The notes below the pieces were generated by a model that saw only the letters and a program-made list of their open reading frames with translations, was not told the DNA's origin and searched no databases. Below, one piece after another: positions 58,891-64,000 of a stretch of 64,000 nt of DNA. Position 1 is the stretch's first letter, and each line of letters starts with the position of its first letter. This stretch comes from Aphelocoma coerulescens (taxonomy: Eukaryota; Chordata; Aves; Passeriformes; Corvidae), in assembly GCF_041296385.1 (NCBI RefSeq), contig NW_027183981.1, positions 310,001 to 374,000 of the forward strand. The letters run 5' to 3'. Both the position numbers and the translations under genes were made by a program.

Positions 58891-61167
58891 CGCCCCAATG
58901 CCAGAGCCGGACATATGCTGAGGGGGGGCTGGATCAGGCTTTATTGTCCAGCTGCATGCCAGGAGTGAGCACAAAATCTACCTGCATTCTCTGCAGCATG
59001 CCATCCTGGAGCAGAGCCATTGCCAAAGGAAGCCGTGAGCCCGTGCCAAGCCAGTGCCGGAGTGGGATCCTAGCAGCACCTGTGGAAGCCGGGAGAGAGG
59101 AGCCCACCTGGAGCAGGTTCGTGCAGGATTAATCATCCCGTGGCTTCCCACCAGGGTCCTGTTGCTTCCAAAAGGCCCCACAGTGTCACTGTGGCCCCTC
59201 GGTTCCACCAGGTTCCATAGCGTCACTGTGCTGCCCAGGGTTCCGTCAGCTTCGCCAGCATCCCCACGGTCTGCAGAGCTCCCCGAGCTTCTGTGGTGTC
59301 ACAGTGGAGGCAGGGTTGCATCAGGTTCCATAGCATCAGCACGGTCTCCAGGGCTCCCAGAGGTTCTGTGGTGTCACAGTGGAGGCAGGGTTGCATCAGG
59401 TTCCATAGCATCACCACAGTCTCCAGGGCTCCCTGAGCTTCTGTGGTGTCACAGTGGAGGCAGGGTTGCATCAGGTTCCATAGCATCAGCACGGTCTCCA
59501 GGGCTCCCAGAGGTTCTGTGGTGTCACAGAGGAGGCAGGGTTGGCATCAGGTTCCATAGCATCAGCACGGTCTCCAGGGCTCCAAGAGCTTCTGTGGTGT
59601 CACAGAGGAGGCAGGGTTGCATCAGGTTCAATAGCATCAGCACGGTCTCCAGGGCTCCCCTGAGCTTCTGTGGTGGTGTCACAGAGGAGCCAGGCTTCCT
59701 TGTAGTTCCCCAGCATCACAAAGGCTCTCCTGGGAGCCACGGGTCACAAAGCACCGTGGGCTCTGTGCAGCCCCGCTGTGTCACAATGGCCGCTGGCTTC
59801 CACGAGCCCCCGCAGTGTCCCAGTGGGCCCCGTGGCTTTAGGAGTGGGTGGCTGGGAGTTGGTGCCAGCGGCTGGGGGAGCAGCAGCAGGGACTGTGTGT
59901 GGACAGTGCCATGGCCACTTGTGTGGCCACTGGTGTCTCTGTGCCAGGCACAGCCGTGGTGTGTAACACCGGCTCTGGGTCCTTTGGCTGTGCAGGTGGC
60001 AGTCACGGCCTGGAGCAGGGCTGCTCCCGGGGGACAGCCTGGGGCAGGAGGCTGCTGGAGATTCATTCCCCACACGCTGCAGCTCCTTGTCATGAGGTGC
60101 TCAGAGTGATTGGAAAGGCTGTTGGCAGCGTGCAGTTCTCTGGGTTCAAGCTGTGGAGCTGTCAGCGGGAATGCAAAGGCCAAGCTGGTGAGCCTTTTGT
60201 CCTGGTGCCTTTAGTGTGTGAGCAGTCCCTGGTGCCGTTGTCTTTGGATCCTGAGTGTGGGAGAGGCAAGGCTTAGGATGGTGCGTAGAGCTGAGAAGGA
60301 AAGTGCCGAGAGCAGCGTGTGTGCTGCTGCTTTGAGGGGTGCAGTTGAAGTTGTAGGCAGCAAGAGCTTTCTCAGCTGGCCCTTTTGTGAGCTCTGCTTT
60401 TGCCAGATGACTTCCATCTTACCCTCTTACCATCTTAGCCTCTCATTTTTGCATATCCCAAACCCCCTTCCAAACATCCAGCAGCTGCTTGTAAAGAAGA
60501 AGTCCTAGAACAAAAAGCCAGTGCTGCCTTTCATAGCCCCTTTGCTGTCTATGAAGTAGAGGAAAGAAGCTAGTGAGACGCACTTTCTTTCTCAACTCCA
60601 TAGAGCGCATCCTTCTCTCAAGGTGGCAGAGTCCTTGGCGGAAGTGAAGCATCTGCAGCTGCAGTTCAGACTGAGAGATGTGCCAGGACAGGAAACATTT
60701 GCTGACCTTCCCTGTTCCCTGTGCAACATGATTCTCGCATCCCAGTCACTTTCACACACCTTCGGTATCCCTGAGTCCAAGCAGCTAAAGCTCACAGAGA
60801 CAGAAGTGTCAGGAAGGAAAACGTTCCAAAAGCACCCCCTTCTCTTATCAGCATATAAATTGTGCACAACAGGCTGCGGCACCGAACCTTCCTTCTCAGA
60901 TAGACATGCCATCACACTTTTCACTCTTGCAGCTCGGTTGAAAAGCTCCAGCAGCTGCTCCCGCAATAGCAAAAGGTTCTAGAAGTGAAAGCCAGTTTGG
61001 GGCTGCACCTTCTCCTTGCCGCATGTAAGCCACACCAAACTCCCTGATGCACTCTGTCCTCCCCTTCTCAAAGGAGTAGACGGTGGCATCAGGACACACC
61101 TGTGTCCCAGCAGCTGGGTGCCCAGCCGGGAGCAGGAGCAGGGCTGGGGCTGCTCCCAAAGTTGCCC
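58891..61167 (+). repeat. Macrosatellite unit 27 (2277 bp, 1-bp plus 8-bp insertions)
   Basis: Has GTGCTGCCC (C at 59231), the extra G near 59543 and the 8-bp insertion at 60076-60083. It is the only insertion-bearing copy with GGCAGCGTG instead of GCCAGCGTG, so an exchange fell within the ~40 bp after the insertion, or one site converted. Confidence 0.95.
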
Positions 61168-63435
61168 CGCCCCAATGCCAGAGCCGGACATATGCTGAGG
61201 GGGGGCTGGATCAGGCTTTATTGTCCAGCTGCATGCCAGGAGTGAGCACAAAATCTACCTGCATTCTCTGCAGCATGCCATCCTGGAGCAGAGCCATTGC
61301 CAAAGGAAGCCGTGAGCCCGTGCCAAGCCAGTGCCGGAGTGGGATCCTAGCAGCACCTGTGGAAGCCGGGAGAGAGGAGCCCACCTGGAGCAGGTTCGTG
61401 CAGGATTAATCATCCCGTGGCTTCCCACCAGGGTCCTGTTGCTTCCAAAAGGCCCCACAGTGTCACTGTGGCCCCTCGGTTCCACCAGGTTCCATAGCGT
61501 CACTGTGGTGCCCAGGGTTCCGTCAGCTTCGCCAGCATCCCCACGGTCTGCAGAGCTCCCCGAGCTTCTGTGGTGTCACAGTGGAGGCAGGGTTGCATCA
61601 GGTTCCATAGCATCAGCACGGTCTCCAGGGCTCCCAGAGGTTCTGTGGTGTCACAGTGGAGGCAGGGTTGCATCAGGTTCCATAGCATCACCACAGTCTC
61701 CAGGGCTCCCTGAGCTTCTGTGGTGTCACAGTGGAGGCAGGGTTGCATCAGGTTCCATAGCATCAGCACGGTCTCCAGGGCTCCCAGAGGTTCTGTGGTG
61801 TCACAGAGGAGGCAGGGTTGCATCAGGTTCCATAGCATCACCACGGTCTCCAGGGCTCCAAGAGCTTCTGTGGTGTCACAGAGGAGGCAGGGTTGCATCA
61901 GGTTCAATAGCATCAGCACGGTCTCCAGGGCTCCCCTGAGCTTCTGTGGTGGTGTCACAGAGGAGCCAGGCTTCCTTGTAGTTCCCCAGCATCACAAAGG
62001 CTCTCCTGGGAGCCACGGGTCACAAAGCACCGTGGGCTCTGTGCAGCCCCGCTGTGTCACAATGGCCGCTGGCTTCCACGAGCCCCCGCAGTGTCCCAGT
62101 GGGCCCCGTGGCTTTAGGAGTGGGTGGCTGGGAGTTGGTGCCAGCGGCTGGGGGAGCAGCAGCAGGGACTGTGTGTGGACAGTGCCATGGCCACTTGTGT
62201 GGCCACTGGTGTCTCTGTGCCAGGCACAGCCGTGGTGTGTAACACCGGCTCTGGGTCCTTTGGCTGTGCAGGTGGCAGTCACGGCCTGGAGCAGGGCTGC
62301 TCCCGGGGGACAGCCTGGGGCAGGAGGCTGCTGGAGATTCATTCCCCACACTCCTTGTCATGAGGTGCTCAGAGTGATTGGAAAGGCTGTTGGCAGCAGG
62401 CAGTTCTCTGGGTTCAAGCTGTGGAGCTGTCAGCGGGAATGCAAAGGCCAAGCTGCTGAGCCTTTTGTCCTGGTGCCTTTAGTGTGTGAGCAGTCCCTGG
62501 TGCCGTTGTCTTTGGATCCTGAGTGTGGGAGAGGCAAGGCTTAGGATGGTGCGTAGAGCTGAGAAGGAAAGTGCCGAGAGCAGCGTGTGTGCTGCTGCTT
62601 TGAGGGGTGCAGTTGAAGTTGTAGGCAGCAAGAGCTTTCTCAGCTGGCCCTTTTGTGAGCTCTGCTTTTGCCAGATGACTTCCATCTTACCCTCTTACCA
62701 TCTTAGCCTCTCATTTTTGCATATCCCAAACCCCCTTCCAAACATCCAGCAGCTGCTTGTAAAGAAGAAGTCCTAGAACAAAAAGCCAGTGCTGCCTTTC
62801 ATAGCCCCTTTGCTGTCTATGAAGTAGAGGAAAGAAGCTAGTGAGACGCACTTTCTTTCTCAACTCCATAGAGCGCATCCTTCTCTCAAGGTGGCAGAGT
62901 CCTTGGCGGAAGTGAAGCATCTGCAGCTGCAGTTCAGACTGAGAGATGTGCCAGGACAGGAAACATTTGCTGACCTTCCCTGTTCCCTGTGCAACATGAT
63001 TCTCGCATCCCAGTCACTTTCACATACCTTCGGTATCCCTGAGTCCAAGCAGCTAAAGCTCACAGAGACAGAAGTGTCAGGAAGGAAAACGTTCCAAAAG
63101 CACCCCCTTCTCTTATCAGCATATAAATTGTGCACAACAGGCTGCGGCACCGAACCTTCCTTCTCAGATAGACATGCCATCACACTTTTCACTCTTGCAG
63201 CTCGGTTGAAAAGCTCCAGCAGCTGCTCCCGCAATAGCAAAAGGTTCTAGAAGTGAAAGCCAGTTTGGGGCTGCACCTTCTCCTTGCCGCATGTAAGCCA
63301 CACCAAACTCCCTGATGCACTCTGTCCTCCCCTTCTCAAAGGAGTAGACGGTGGCATCAGGACACACCTGTGTCCCAGCAGCTGGGTGCCCAGCCGGGAG
63401 CAGGAGCAGGGCTGGGGCTGCTCCCAAAGTTGCCC
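61168..63435 (+). repeat. Macrosatellite unit 28 (2268 bp)
   Basis: Shares AAGCTGCTGAGCC (near 62451) with units 24 and 25 but has GTGGTGCCC (G) at the site where those carry C. Otherwise CACCACGG, CTCTGGGT, TACCCTCTT and CACATACC. Confidence 0.95.
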
Positions 63436-64000
63436 CGCCCCAATGCCAGAGCCGGACATATGCTGAGGGGGGGCTGGATCAGGCTTTATTGTCCAGCTGC
63501 ATGCCAGGAGTGAGCACAAAATCTACCTGCATTCTCTGCAGCATGCCATCCTGGAGCAGAGCCATTGCCAAAGGAAGCCGTGAGCCCGTGCCAAGCCAGT
63601 GCCGGAGTGGGATCCTAGCAGCACCTGTGGAAGCCGGGAGAGAGGAGCCCACCTGGAGCAGGTTCGTGCAGGATTAATCATCCCGTGGCTTCCCACCAGG
63701 GTCCTGTTGCTTCCAAAAGGCCCCACAGTGTCACTGTGGCCCCTCGGTTCCACCAGGTTCCATAGCGTCACTGTGGTGCCCAGGGTTCCGTCAGCTTCGC
63801 CAGCATCCCCACGGTCTGCAGAGCTCCCCGAGCTTCTGTGGTGTCACAGTGGAGGCAGGGTTGCATCAGGTTCCATAGCATCAGCACGGTCTCCAGGGCT
63901 CCCAGAGGTTCTGTGGTGTCACAGTGGAGGCAGGGTTGCATCAGGTTCCATAGCATCACCACAGTCTCCAGGGCTCCCTGAGCTTCTGTGGTGTCACAGT
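63436..64000 (+). repeat. Macrosatellite unit 29 (partial, first 565 bp)
   Basis: Cut by the window end inside the third 75-bp minisatellite copy. No variant from the reference type was seen in the part present. Confidence 0.95.

Larger units (their letters stand above)
1..64000. repeat. Macrosatellite array, ~2268-bp unit, 28 full copies plus a partial one
   Basis: The motif that opens the window (CGCCCCAATGCC) recurs at 2269, 4537, 6813, 9085 and so on to 63436, always in the same orientation, and the sequence between recurrences is nearly identical. The modal period is 2268 bp. Other lengths (2193, 2267, 2269, 2272, 2276, 2277, 2280) are explained by five discrete indel types. Nothing foreign interrupts the array and neither edge is reached, so the true array is longer than 64 kb. 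The unit phase is arbitrary: I start each unit where the window starts. NdeI (CATATG, unit position 22-27) appears to cut once per unit; BamHI (GGATCC) cuts at unit positions 175-180 and 1347-1352. I do not recognise the family. A bird is the likeliest source, on texture alone. Confidence 0.98.

Noticed and set aside
1..64000. Centromeric satellite with CENP-B boxes
   Set aside because: No CENP-B box consensus was seen in the unit, and the period is far from the usual 100-400 bp. Centromeric location cannot be judged from the sequence alone.

Overview
The whole 64 kb window is one uninterrupted head-to-tail macrosatellite array. A unit of about 2,268 bp repeats 28 times in full, and a 29th copy is cut by the window edge (63436-64000). 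All copies point the same way. There is no flanking single-copy DNA, no recognisable transposon inside the array, no rRNA or tRNA gene, no CRISPR, and no open frame that I can defend as a protein-coding gene. Copies are very similar: comparing unit 1 with unit 2 by eye I count about seven substitutions.

Organism: this is eukaryotic, almost certainly vertebrate nuclear DNA. It has no bacterial gene organisation, it is GC-rich but poor in CpG, it carries a nested minisatellite, and it contains vertebrate-style promoter, splice and poly(A) motifs. The GC-rich, minisatellite-laden texture without SINE or LINE pieces is what I would expect of a bird (microchromosome or sex-chromosome heterochromatin). 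That is an inference from texture; I do not recognise the satellite family and cannot name a species.

Layout of one unit (unit 1 coordinates): 1-250 holds a reverse-strand AATAAA (50-55), a G7 run and unremarkable sequence. 250-950 is a nested minisatellite: five well-kept 75-bp copies (397-772) with diverged copies on both sides. 950-1300 is GC-rich sequence with a short hairpin and a GGTGGCAG motif. 1300-1700 holds a reverse-strand splice-like acceptor and a tandem donor pair. 1700-2268 is less GC-rich, holds a second GGTGGCAG motif, and ends in a composite GC box/CCAAT element that straddles the unit boundary (2266-2277). Read on the reverse strand, the order is CCAAT/GC-box promoter, donor, acceptor, minisatellite, AATAAA, and then at once the promoter of the next unit. 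Each unit could therefore be a self-contained non-coding transcription cassette. This is a hypothesis from motifs only.

Array history: length classes (2193, 2267-2269, 2272, 2276-2277 and 2280 bp) come from a few discrete events: loss of one 75-bp copy (units 15 and 23), a 4-bp longer minisatellite (units 4, 5, 13, 14, 20, 21), an 8-bp insertion (units 3, 9, 11, 12, 19, 20, 27), a 1-bp insertion (units 26, 27) and a 1-bp loss (unit 16). Shared variants show that units 3-7 were copied as a block to units 12-16, and a modified version recurs at units 19-22. Unit 20 is a chimera of two unit types. The window is a readable record of recent unequal exchange and gene conversion. Two layers of tandem repetition are active: the 2.27-kb unit and the 75-bp subunit.
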